A DNA stretch of 64,000 bases from Neorhizobium vignae (GTDB taxonomy: Bacteria; Pseudomonadota; Alphaproteobacteria; Rhizobiales; Rhizobiaceae): assembly GCF_000732195.1 (NCBI RefSeq), contig NZ_JNNU01000011.1, positions 124,001 to 188,000 on the forward strand. Reading direction: 5' to 3'. Below, piece after piece: positions 55,629-63,347 of this stretch. The position numbers and the translations under genes are program-made. A model generated the notes under the pieces. It did not search any database. It saw only the letters and a list, made by a program, of their open reading frames with translations, and was not told the origin of the DNA. Position 1 is the first letter of the stretch. Every line of letters begins with the position of its first letter.

Positions 55629-56861
55629 TTATCCTGAAACTGTTCGGGTTTGGGGCTTCAGCCGGTCTGCGGCGTGAACGGCTGCGAGCAGGCTGAGGCC
55701 GGTGTGGTAGCCGGGATCGAGATCCGGCGTGGCGGGCACGAAATCGACGGGGCCGTCCTTCGTCATGGTCTGGTAGGCGATCGGCGGTGTGCCGCGCCAG
55801 TAGCGCTCGAAGAAGGCGGCGTGGGCGGTCTTCCAGACACGCAAACTCTCGGCGCTACCGGTGCGCTCGTGGGCAAGAGCCGCCGAGCGGATGGTTTCCG
55901 GCAGCGACCACCAAGGGCAATAGGGGCTCTGTGCCTTGCTGGTCTTGATGGACACGGTGAGCGTGATGCCCGGACCGACGAAGCCCTTGTCGAAGGATGA
56001 AACGAGGATGCGTTCCAGTTTGTCGATCAATGCCGGATCGGCGGTGTCGTCGAGATAGTCGAGCGCGAAGCCGACGAACTCGATGCCGTGGCCGACATTG
56101 CAGCTGTCCTCGCCGGGCACGTTGCGGAGCAGGCCAGTCGTAGCGTCGTAGTGCCGGTCGATGACATGGGCGATGAAGCGGTCGGCAAAGGCGAGATGCG
56201 TCGTGTGGCCGGCGCGTTTGAGCATGCCTGCGGCGCCGAGCAGGATCATCCGCGGGCCGAAATCATCGACTTGCTCGGCGAGGCTGTCGAGCGAGAGCGG
56301 GCGACGTTCGTCCATCTGGAAACGGCCGGTTTCGATCGCGGCGACCACCCGGTCGAAATAACCGAGATGGCCGGCGATATCCGGCAGGCCGTAGCGGCTC
56401 GCAGCGGCCACCAGCCCTTTGGCCACGAAGGCGTCGGAATAGGTGTAGATCAGTGCCGGCTTTTCCTGGATCCGGACCACGTTCGCCTGATCGGCATAAA
56501 CGGCTCGCATGTCTCGGTCGTAGCAGAAATAGGCGTGGCCATCCGGCTTCTGGAGCGCCGCCAGAAGGGTATAGAGGCGGCGGCCGGCGGTATCGAGCTT
56601 TTCGGCCAAGGGCGGCAGTTCCGCGCCGAAGAACTCGGCATGGGTGACGATCGCTTCCAGTCCCCGCCCCTGAATCCAGCCATAGGTGTAATCCGGGCCG
56701 CGAACGCCGTCTTCGGCGCCATAGTCCTTGAGCGTCAGGCTGCTCTGCTTGGTATTCAAAAACCCGCCGCCGAGCATCGGCCGCTGCAGCATCCAGTAGA
56801 GCGTACCGGCATTGGCTGCGGCATAGGTGGTTCGGGCTTCTTCAAGGAAATCCATCGCCAT
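55629..56861 (-). CDS. AGE-family epimerase/isomerase
   Basis: A 410-residue enzyme of the N-acylglucosamine 2-epimerase superfamily, an (alpha/alpha)6 barrel. Catalytic-type His residues appear in A-I-V-T-H, V-G-H-G-I-E-F and G-Y-H-T-G-L. The family includes N-acetylglucosamine 2-epimerase, mannose isomerase and cellobiose epimerase; the neighbourhood favours an amino- or uronate sugar but does not decide. ATG 56861 was chosen because AAGGAG lies five bases before it; the GTG at 56867 overlaps that site. It follows the permease with only two bases between. Confidence 0.82.
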   Translation of the reverse strand: MAMDFLEEARTTYAAANAGTLYWMLQRPMLGGGFLNTKQSSLTLKDYGAEDGVRGPDYTYGWIQGRGLEAIVTHAEFFGAELPPLAEKLDTAGRRLYTLLAALQKPDGHAYFCYDRDMRAVYADQANVVRIQEKPALIYTYSDAFVAKGLVAAASRYGLPDIAGHLGYFDRVVAAIETGRFQMDERRPLSLDSLAEQVDDFGPRMILLGAAGMLKRAGHTTHLAFADRFIAHVIDRHYDATTGLLRNVPGEDSCNVGHGIEFVGFALDYLDDTADPALIDKLERILVSSFDKGFVGPGITLTVSIKTSKAQSPYCPWWSLPETIRSAALAHERTGSAESLRVWKTAHAAFFERYWRGTPPIAYQTMTKDGPVDFVPATPDLDPGYHTGLSLLAAVHAADRLKPQTRTVSG

Positions 56862-56863
56862 CG

Positions 56864-57757
56864 TCACTCCTTGAGGCCGGTGCTGGCGACGCCCTGCACG
56901 AAGTTGCGGCGCAGGATCACGAAGAGCAGGATGGACGGAATGAGGACCGTGGCGGAGGCGGCGCTGAGGCGGCCGAGATCGACCGTGAAGCCGGTCTGGA
57001 ACAGCGCTAGCCCGACCTCGATCGTATAGCTGGTACGGGTCGTCGCGACGATCATCGGCCAGGCGAAGGCGGTCCAGGCCTGGAAGAAGGCGAGCACGGC
57101 GAGCGCGCCGAGCGCACCGCGCAAGAGCGGCAGGACGATGTGCAGGAAGATCCAGAACTCGCCGGCGCCGTCGATGCGGGCGGCTTCCAGCAGTTCGTCG
57201 GGGATCGAGTGGATGACGTTCTGGCGGATCAGGAAGATGCCGAAACTCATCACCAGATAACCGAGCAGCAGGCCCCAGACGGAATTGAGGATGCCGAGGC
57301 TCTTTGCCTGGAAATAGAGCGGGATCATGTAGACCTCGAACGGCACGATGGCGGTTGCGAGGAAGAGCGCGAAGAGGATGTTCATCGTCCGGAAGCGGAA
57401 TTTTCCGAAGATGTAACCGGCGACCGCCGAGGTGGCGACGATCGCGATCGTCGACATGACGGCAAAGGCGATGCTGTTGCCGATCCAGCGCAGCAGCGGC
57501 GTTTCGCCGAGCACGGCGGAGAAATTGGCGATCGTCGGGTCGCGCGGGATGATGGTCGGCGGCCAGCTCAGCATTTCCGCCGGCGTCTTGAAGGCGTTGG
57601 CGACCAGGAAGACCAGCGGCAGGAGCATCAGGATCGAAACGACGATCAGGAATACGTCGATCGCGAAGTTGATCGCGCGCTTCTTGCGGCGCAGGCGCAC
57701 GCCCTCGGAAAGCTCTTCGGTGGTTGGCTCGATATAGTTCACGGAATTGGTCGTCAT
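56864..57757 (-). CDS. Carbohydrate ABC transporter permease, MalG type
   Basis: A 297-residue CUT1 permease with six membrane helices and a cytosolic start rich in basic residues (R-L-R-R-K-K-R). The EAA coupling loop E-A-A-R-I-D-G-A-G-E lies near residues 190-199. It overlaps the preceding permease gene by four bases (ATGA at 57754-57757). Confidence 0.9.
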   Translation of the reverse strand: MTTNSVNYIEPTTEELSEGVRLRRKKRAINFAIDVFLIVVSILMLLPLVFLVANAFKTPAEMLSWPPTIIPRDPTIANFSAVLGETPLLRWIGNSIAFAVMSTIAIVATSAVAGYIFGKFRFRTMNILFALFLATAIVPFEVYMIPLYFQAKSLGILNSVWGLLLGYLVMSFGIFLIRQNVIHSIPDELLEAARIDGAGEFWIFLHIVLPLLRGALGALAVLAFFQAWTAFAWPMIVATTRTSYTIEVGLALFQTGFTVDLGRLSAASATVLIPSILLFVILRRNFVQGVASTGLKE

Positions 57758-58641
57758 GCCTTGCCCCTTTCCCGCAGCATCGAGAACTGGATGAGCGTCA
57801 GCGCCAGAACGATGACCAAAAGGACGACGGCCTCGGAGGCCGCATAACCGACGCGATAATTGCGAAAGCTGTTTTCCAGCATGTCGAGAACCAGCACCCG
57901 CACCTGCCGTCCGGGCGCTCCTTGCGCATCGGATGCCAGGACGAAGGCCTGAGCGTAGACGTTGAAGCCGGAGACCAGAGTCACGACCGAGACGTAGAGG
58001 GTGATCGGCTTCAGCATCGGGATCGACAGGTACCAGAAGCTCTGCGGGCCGGAGGCGCCGTCGAGCTTGGCCGCTTCATACAGCGAGACCGGCAGGTTCT
58101 TGAAACCGACGATATAGATCAGCACCGCATAACCCAGCGCCTGCCAGGAGCAGAGTACGATGATGCAGATGACCGACAGAACCGGATCGAACAGCCAGGA
58201 TTGCGCCGGGATGCCGAAAAAGGTCAGGAGCGCATTCAGCGGCCCGAGGCGGGCATCAAAGATCCATTTCCAGGCCATGGCGGCGGGAACCAGCGACACG
58301 ACATGCGGAATAAAGATCGCGGTCTCGTAGAAACCGGCCATCCTCGAGCGGGTGCGATGGAAGATCAGCGCGGCGATGATCAGCGCCATCGGAATGGTGA
58401 GGACCAGCACGCCGAAGGCGATGATCGTGGTATTGACCAGCGCATCGAGGAACAGGTGGTCGCCCATCAGCTCGCGGAAATTGGCGAGGCCGACGAAGGG
58501 CTTGTTCTTCGACAGGATGTCCCACTTGAAAAGGCTGAGCCTCAGCGTGTCGGCGATCGGATAAAGCCGGACATAGGCAAAGATTGCCAGGGTCGGCAAA
58601 ATCGCAAGGATCGCAAAAATCCATCTTTTGCGCTTCAGCAT
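57754..58641 (-). CDS. Carbohydrate ABC transporter permease, MalF type
   Basis: A 295-residue CUT1 permease with six helices and the EAA loop E-A-A-K-L-D-G-A-S-G near 205. ATG 58641 was chosen because the protein then starts with L-K-R-K-R-W-I-F-A-I just ahead of the first helix; the frame upstream runs into the hairpin region. A 120-base gap with a strong hairpin separates it from the binding-protein gene. Confidence 0.9.
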   Translation of the reverse strand: MLKRKRWIFAILAILPTLAIFAYVRLYPIADTLRLSLFKWDILSKNKPFVGLANFRELMGDHLFLDALVNTTIIAFGVLVLTIPMALIIAALIFHRTRSRMAGFYETAIFIPHVVSLVPAAMAWKWIFDARLGPLNALLTFFGIPAQSWLFDPVLSVICIIVLCSWQALGYAVLIYIVGFKNLPVSLYEAAKLDGASGPQSFWYLSIPMLKPITLYVSVVTLVSGFNVYAQAFVLASDAQGAPGRQVRVLVLDMLENSFRNYRVGYAASEAVVLLVIVLALTLIQFSMLRERGKA

Positions 58642-58709
58642 AAAGTTTGGCCTGTAGACAGCAGGGTTCGGCCGCGGCGCGGGTCGGACCCAGGATCCCC
58701 GTTTTAAGT

Positions 58710-58733
58710 GCCCGGAGCAATGATGCTCCGGGC
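58710..58733 (-). other. Intercistronic hairpin between binding-protein and permease genes
   Basis: GCCCGGAGCA-ATGA-TGCTCCGGGC, a perfect 10-bp stem with a 4-base loop, 29 bases downstream of the binding-protein stop codon and lacking a U tract. The position copies the malE-malF type of stem-loop that protects the binding-protein mRNA and lowers permease expression. Confidence 0.75.
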
Positions 58734-58761
58734 CCATGCGAATGGCGAGTCGTGGCGGCGA

Positions 58762-60069
58762 TTATTTCGCAGCCAGGCCTTCGCGGGCGAGGATGGTGTT
58801 CACTTCGTCGCTGGCCTTCTTGAGGAAAGCATCGATCTTGGCATCGTCGCCGGCAAGCGAGGCGTCACCGAAGGCGGCGACGAGCTGGGCGGCAACGCGG
58901 GTCAGGATCTCTTCGATCGGGCCGATCGACGGCAGCGTGAAGAACTCGTAGCCCTTCGGATAGTCGACGAAGGCGGCAAACGCCGGCTGCTTGGACGTGA
59001 CGGCCGAATAATCGACACCCGAACGGTTCGGCAGCCAGCCGACGTTCTGGAGCAGCCAGACGAGATTTTCCGGCGAATTGGCAGCCTTGGCGAATTCCCA
59101 ACCGACCTTGGTATCGGCCCCCTTGCCGGCGACATACAGGTTGGTGGGCAGGGCGATCGAACCCTTCGGCAGCGGCGCGGTTGCGTATTTCAGGTCCGGC
59201 GCCTTCTTGGCGATGTCGCCGATCACCCAGGATTCGCGGATGAACATGGCTGTCTGGCCGCGCTCGAAGGCATCGGCATCGGCCGGCATTTCCGGGGTGA
59301 CCGTCTTGGTGATGAAGATGTTGGTAAGATATTGTTTCAGCGCCTTGCGGCCGGCTTCATTGGCGAAATTGGGCTTCCACTTGCCTTCACCTGCGGGAAC
59401 GAGGATCGCGCCGCCATATTGATGCATGTTGATCCAGAATTTCTCCGCAATGCCCTGGCCGCCGCCCGAGAGACGCATGCTCCAGCCCGACACCGTCGCC
59501 TTGCCGGAGGCATCGCGCTTGGTCAGCTTCTCGGCATAGGTCGAATATTCCTCCATGGTCTTCGGCGCGGCCGTCAGCCCCGCAGCCTTGAACATGTCGG
59601 TGTTATAATAGAGAGCGCCCTGGCCGCGGAAGAGCGGCACGCCGTAGATCTTGCCGCCCTGGCCTGCGGTATCGCTGAAGAACTTGTCAAAGTTCTTCGG
59701 GTCCTTGACGAAGGTCGAGACATCGGCCGGGGCTTCCGGCAGAAGATCGTTTTCAAGGTAGCGGGTGGCGGTCGAACCGGAGAGCTCGATAACCGTCGTG
59801 CCGTCCTGGCCGCCGGTGAGGCCAAGCGCGACGCGCTTTTCGTGCTCGCGAAGGGCGATCGCCTCGACCTTCACTTCGAGCTTCGGATAGGCGGCCTTCA
59901 TGCCCTGCGCGACATGTTCGTAGAACGGCGCCATTTCCGGATAACCGCTCCAGACCGTCAGCGTTTCAGCCGAAACGGCGGACGCGCCGGAGAGAAGGGC
60001 TGCGCCGAATGCCGCGCTCATAAGCAGCGCTCGGGTGGAAATCCTGGTCTTTGCTGATCTGTTTTTCAT
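58762..60069 (-). CDS. Carbohydrate ABC transporter substrate-binding protein
   Basis: A 435-residue periplasmic protein of the CUT1 (family 1) solute-binding type. The signal peptide covers about 1-35, ending in V-S-A. The mature start L-T-V-W-S-G-Y-P-E, the G-V-P-L-F-R-G-Q-G-A-L-Y-Y-N-T hinge stretch and Trp-rich pocket segments (for example N-V-G-W-L-P-N-R-S-G) are typical. It is the first gene of the operon, and the LacI-type palindrome lies 37 bases ahead. Ligand not deducible. Confidence 0.9.
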   Translation of the reverse strand: MKNRSAKTRISTRALLMSAAFGAALLSGASAVSAETLTVWSGYPEMAPFYEHVAQGMKAAYPKLEVKVEAIALREHEKRVALGLTGGQDGTTVIELSGSTATRYLENDLLPEAPADVSTFVKDPKNFDKFFSDTAGQGGKIYGVPLFRGQGALYYNTDMFKAAGLTAAPKTMEEYSTYAEKLTKRDASGKATVSGWSMRLSGGGQGIAEKFWINMHQYGGAILVPAGEGKWKPNFANEAGRKALKQYLTNIFITKTVTPEMPADADAFERGQTAMFIRESWVIGDIAKKAPDLKYATAPLPKGSIALPTNLYVAGKGADTKVGWEFAKAANSPENLVWLLQNVGWLPNRSGVDYSAVTSKQPAFAAFVDYPKGYEFFTLPSIGPIEEILTRVAAQLVAAFGDASLAGDDAKIDAFLKKASDEVNTILAREGLAAK

Positions 60070-60098
60070 GTCCCTGTTCCCTTGTTGTTGTTAACAAA

Positions 60099-60127
60099 AA
60101 GCTCTCATGCAACCGGTTGCGTGTCAA
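60099..60127 (-). promoter_or_regulatory. Promoter with embedded LacI-type operator for the sugar operon
   Basis: CATGCAACCGGTTGCGTG (60106-60123) is an 18-bp palindrome with one mismatched pair and the GCAACCGGTTGC core typical of LacI/GalR-family sites. On the minus strand it lies between TTGACA (60127-60122) and a weak -10 GAGCTT (60104-60099) with a 17-base spacer. A repressor bound here would occlude polymerase. No LacI gene is in the window. Confidence 0.72.
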
Positions 60128-60157
60128 GCATCGGATCGTTTGTGGTAGGCGGTCGGT

Positions 60158-61429
60158 TCATGCGGCCCCGCTTTCCCGGTAGGTGGCTTTCGCGAGTTCG
60201 ATGGCGCAGGCCGCGAGCGCTTCGGCAGAGCCCGGCGCGAAGGTCGCTGCCAGGCCGTAATAGCGATGCGCTTCGTCGACTTCGTAACCGCCGAACTGGA
60301 ATTCGCTGGCCGGCGGGATGTAGCCGGGGTTGTCGTCGGCAAAACCGATGACGAAGACCGGCTTGTCCGCGCCGAGGCTCGTACGGATCGTCAGCGCCGT
60401 CTCCGCAAAGATCTCGCCCGGCAGCGCGACGATCGGCACGCCGCCCCAATCGAGCACGGTGACGCGGGCTGCGAGCGGCTCCGGTTCAAGCGGTGCGATG
60501 TCACGCGCCCAATCGGCCCAATAGCCGAGCAGGTTTTTGCGGGCAGGTTCGGCGCCCAGGGCTTCTTCCCGCCAGCGCTTTTCGAGAATTTCGGGAGCTT
60601 CCGTCTCTCTGCGTTCGAACGAGAGGGTGACGGCGCCATTGCGGGCATTCACGGTGTCCGAAACGGGCTCTTCCGCAGCGCCAAGCGCAGCCTCGGCGAT
60701 CTTGCGGCCGATCCGTTCGGCGGCAGCAAAACTGCGGTCCGGGTTTTCGGCAAGCGAGATCGACGCATGCGCCGAGTGGCCGGTATTGGCGTCGCCGACG
60801 CAGCCGGTCATGAACAGGGAGACCGCGCCGGGATGGGCTTCTTCCAGCGCCTGTCGCACGAAATGCGGATAGTCGGCCGTCCATAAAAGGTTGTCGGCCG
60901 CCAGCACCACCGGGTGGCAGGCATAGGCGGTGACGAGAGCGATCATGCTGCCATCCGCGGCGCGGATGCGAAGGAGCGGCAGGGAAGTGTCCACGGGTCC
61001 GCCCGGATGGCGCCGATTGCGCGCAATCCCCGGATCACTTCCCTGCCCCACAGTGATGGTTGCCGGCCGGCGCGCAGCGGCGGCCTTGTCGATGGCGGCG
61101 ACGCAGGCATCTTCCAGCCGCTCCAGATAGGTCGGATCGGCGGCGATGCTGAGCCGTCCGGTCATTGAGACCGGGCCGCCGTGATTGTGGAGTGCTGCGA
61201 CCACGACATTATCCGCCGTCAGGACGCAGCGCTTATGGATCCGCGCGATCGTCGCGGCATCGATGCCGATGACATCCGCGACGACGGCTGCCGTATCCCC
61301 GACTACCACGGCACGGACCGTCAGAGCATCATGCGCGCCCCTGGCCGGCAGCGTGCGAGCCGCAAAGCCGGACATTGCAAGGCCGGGCGGCGGGGTGATA
61401 TCGACGATGGCGGCTCCGGCCCGGATCAT
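60158..61429 (-). CDS. Cytosolic neutral-ceramidase-superfamily hydrolase
   Basis: A 423-residue protein related to the N-terminal catalytic domain of neutral/alkaline ceramidases. Zinc-site signatures are kept: A-L-H-N-H-G-G-P near residues 79-86, Y-A-C-H-P-V-V-L near 165, A-L-P-G-E-I-F near 345 and the G-G-Y-E Tyr near 385; G-C-V-G-D-A-N and G-Y-I-P-P match as well. It lacks both a signal peptide and the C-terminal Ig-like domain of secreted ceramidases. It therefore probably cleaves an amide bond of a small N-acyl compound in the cytosol. Its ATG overlaps the nagA stop codon (61426-61429). Confidence 0.8.
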   Translation of the reverse strand: MIRAGAAIVDITPPPGLAMSGFAARTLPARGAHDALTVRAVVVGDTAAVVADVIGIDAATIARIHKRCVLTADNVVVAALHNHGGPVSMTGRLSIAADPTYLERLEDACVAAIDKAAAARRPATITVGQGSDPGIARNRRHPGGPVDTSLPLLRIRAADGSMIALVTAYACHPVVLAADNLLWTADYPHFVRQALEEAHPGAVSLFMTGCVGDANTGHSAHASISLAENPDRSFAAAERIGRKIAEAALGAAEEPVSDTVNARNGAVTLSFERRETEAPEILEKRWREEALGAEPARKNLLGYWADWARDIAPLEPEPLAARVTVLDWGGVPIVALPGEIFAETALTIRTSLGADKPVFVIGFADDNPGYIPPASEFQFGGYEVDEAHRYYGLAATFAPGSAEALAACAIELAKATYRESGAA

Positions 61430-62565
61430 GCGCAGGACGCCTTTTCACCGTGGACCCAGGTTTCGCGGATAGACAACTCCCGCTCGCCTTCCGACCATTC
61501 GAAACGGATGAGATCGGCCCGCGCGCCGACTTCCAGCAGGCCGCGACCGCCGACGAAGCGGCCGGGGTTTCGGGTTGCGAGCAGCAGCGCATCGGCAAGC
61601 GGAAGGCCTGCCATCTGCGACGCGATGGCGATATTGGCCGAAAGCGGCAAGCTGGCGCCGGCGAGATAGGGCGTGCCGGCGACGCTGATGCGGCCTTCGG
61701 CAGACACCTCAACGCGACCGCCGACCGGCTGGTCGTAGACGCCGGCGGGCATGCCGGCGAGCGCCACCATGTCGGACACGAGGATCGCCCGCTCCAAACC
61801 CTTGGCGCGCAGCATGGCCTTGAACGTATCGGCCGGCAGGTGCCAGCCGTCGGCGATAAAGCTCGCCGCCAGCCGGTCGTCGGCAAGCTGCGCCCAGATG
61901 AAATTCGGGTGACGCGGCAGCATGGCCGCCGCCCCATTGCCGAGATGGGTAGAGAGGACCGCACCGGCTTCCGCCGCCGCATGGATCTGCTCCGGCGTCG
62001 CGGCGGTGTGGCCAAGCGCCACGTGGACGCCTCTGGCCGTGAGCACGCGGATATACTCAATACTGCCCCCATGTTCCGGCGCAAGCGTCACCATCGAGAC
62101 CAGATTGCCCGACGCCTGCTGCCAGCGATCGAATTCCTCGATCGACGGCGGGCGGACATGCGCCAGCGGATGGGCGCCGCGCGGACCGTCCTTGTCGGAG
62201 ATCGACGGGCCTTCGACATGAATGCCCGGGACCATTTCGGCGATCAGCCGGTGGCCGGCGCGGATTCTTGCGATATCGGCAAGCGCCTGAAGGATGGAAG
62301 TCTCGGAGGCCGTGATGATGGTCGGCAGCCAGGTGGTGACACCGACGCTCAGCATCTCCTCACAGAGCGAAAGGAGGATGTTGGCGGTGACCCCGCCATT
62401 GTTCAGGTCGAAGCCGCGATAACCGTTGACCTGCAGGTCGATCAACCCGGCGGAGAGGTATAGTGGACTGGTATTTTCCGCCGGGCGGATGGCGGCAATC
62501 TTCCCCTTGGCGATGTCGATCGCAAAACCTTTGCCGGTGCGGGGATCGATACCGTCGACGACCAT
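61426..62565 (-). CDS. nagA: N-acetylglucosamine-6-phosphate deacetylase-like amidohydrolase
   Basis: A 379-residue TIM-barrel amidohydrolase of the NagA family. Metal and substrate residues: H-V-E-G-P near 118, G-H-T-A near 192, T-H-L-G-N-G-A near 214 and V-S-D-M near 265 with the catalytic Asp. The usual T-H-L-F-N-A-M reads T-H-L-G-N-G-A-A-A-M, and the 'K-G-A-H' region is P-R-G-A-H, so its substrate may differ from GlcNAc-6-phosphate. ATG 62565 was chosen because it is two bases from the preceding stop codon; the longer frame is composed of shadow sequence. Confidence 0.82.
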   Translation of the reverse strand: MVVDGIDPRTGKGFAIDIAKGKIAAIRPAENTSPLYLSAGLIDLQVNGYRGFDLNNGGVTANILLSLCEEMLSVGVTTWLPTIITASETSILQALADIARIRAGHRLIAEMVPGIHVEGPSISDKDGPRGAHPLAHVRPPSIEEFDRWQQASGNLVSMVTLAPEHGGSIEYIRVLTARGVHVALGHTAATPEQIHAAAEAGAVLSTHLGNGAAAMLPRHPNFIWAQLADDRLAASFIADGWHLPADTFKAMLRAKGLERAILVSDMVALAGMPAGVYDQPVGGRVEVSAEGRISVAGTPYLAGASLPLSANIAIASQMAGLPLADALLLATRNPGRFVGGRGLLEVGARADLIRFEWSEGERELSIRETWVHGEKASCA

Positions 62566-62567
62566 GG

Positions 62568-63347
62568 TCAGAGCGCCCTCACCCGGCCTTGGAAACTGGC
62601 GATGAAGCGGCCGTTCGCCTCGTCGCCGCCCGGCGCATTGCCGCTGCGCCAGACCGGCGGCTCGATGCCGCGCTCGACGAGTTTCGCGACCGTGCGGATG
62701 ACCAGGCAATTCAGCGTGAACGCGTTGGCGAAAGTGGAGATCGCCGCGATGTTTTCGCCCATGCCCGGCACGGTCACGACTGCATCGCCGATCGGCACCT
62801 TGCAGTCGATGGCGATATCGACGATGTCGTGCAGGTTCTGTTTGGTCGGGTGGCGGGCCGGATGCTCCGGCGCGGTTTTCGAGGCATGTTCGCGGGAACT
62901 GACGCCGATCAGGAAGGCGCCGCGGCGTTTCGCCTCCAGCGCCGCATCGATCAGCGCGGCATTGATGCCGTAGGCGTTGACGAGGATCAGCAGGTCGGTG
63001 TCGCCGAGCCGCTGGTTCGCGATGACCACCTTGCCGTAACCCGGCGTACGCTCGATCGCCATGGAGCGGAGGGCGCCGTTCGACAGAAGCGTGCCTTCAT
63101 CGAGAATGGCGCTGATATGCATCAGCCCGCCGGCGCGGAAGAAGACTTCCTGCGAGGCGAGATTGGAATGGCCGCCGGGACCATAGATATGCACCAGTCG
63201 GTCGGCGGCGATCTGGTCGGCGAGTTTTGCCGCGGCCTGGTCGAGCGGGGCCTTTTCCTCCTCCAGAACCCGGCGCATCAAGCCTTGGGTCGAGGAGAAA
63301 TAACCTTCGCAGAGCGCATCCGCATCGATGACGGGTTGATCAGGCAT
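62568..63347 (-). CDS. SIS-domain sugar isomerase-like protein
   Basis: A 259-residue protein with one sugar-isomerase (SIS) fold. It has an I-Y-G-P-G-G-H-S-N phosphate-binding loop near residues 54-62 and I-L-V-N-A-Y-G-I-N and L-I-G-V-S-S-R near 120-150. It resembles the UPF0309 group that accompanies amino-sugar genes and may bind or isomerise a phosphosugar. It overlaps the nagB-like gene by eight bases and nagA follows at once. Confidence 0.82.
   Translation of the reverse strand: MPDQPVIDADALCEGYFSSTQGLMRRVLEEEKAPLDQAAAKLADQIAADRLVHIYGPGGHSNLASQEVFFRAGGLMHISAILDEGTLLSNGALRSMAIERTPGYGKVVIANQRLGDTDLLILVNAYGINAALIDAALEAKRRGAFLIGVSSREHASKTAPEHPARHPTKQNLHDIVDIAIDCKVPIGDAVVTVPGMGENIAAISTFANAFTLNCLVIRTVAKLVERGIEPPVWRSGNAPGGDEANGRFIASFQGRVRAL

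Noticed and set aside
57724..60057. Long plus-strand frames (327 and 449 codons) opposite the sugar ABC transporter genes
   Set aside because: The minus-strand genes show signal peptide, EAA loops and ATGA overlaps; the plus-strand frames do not.
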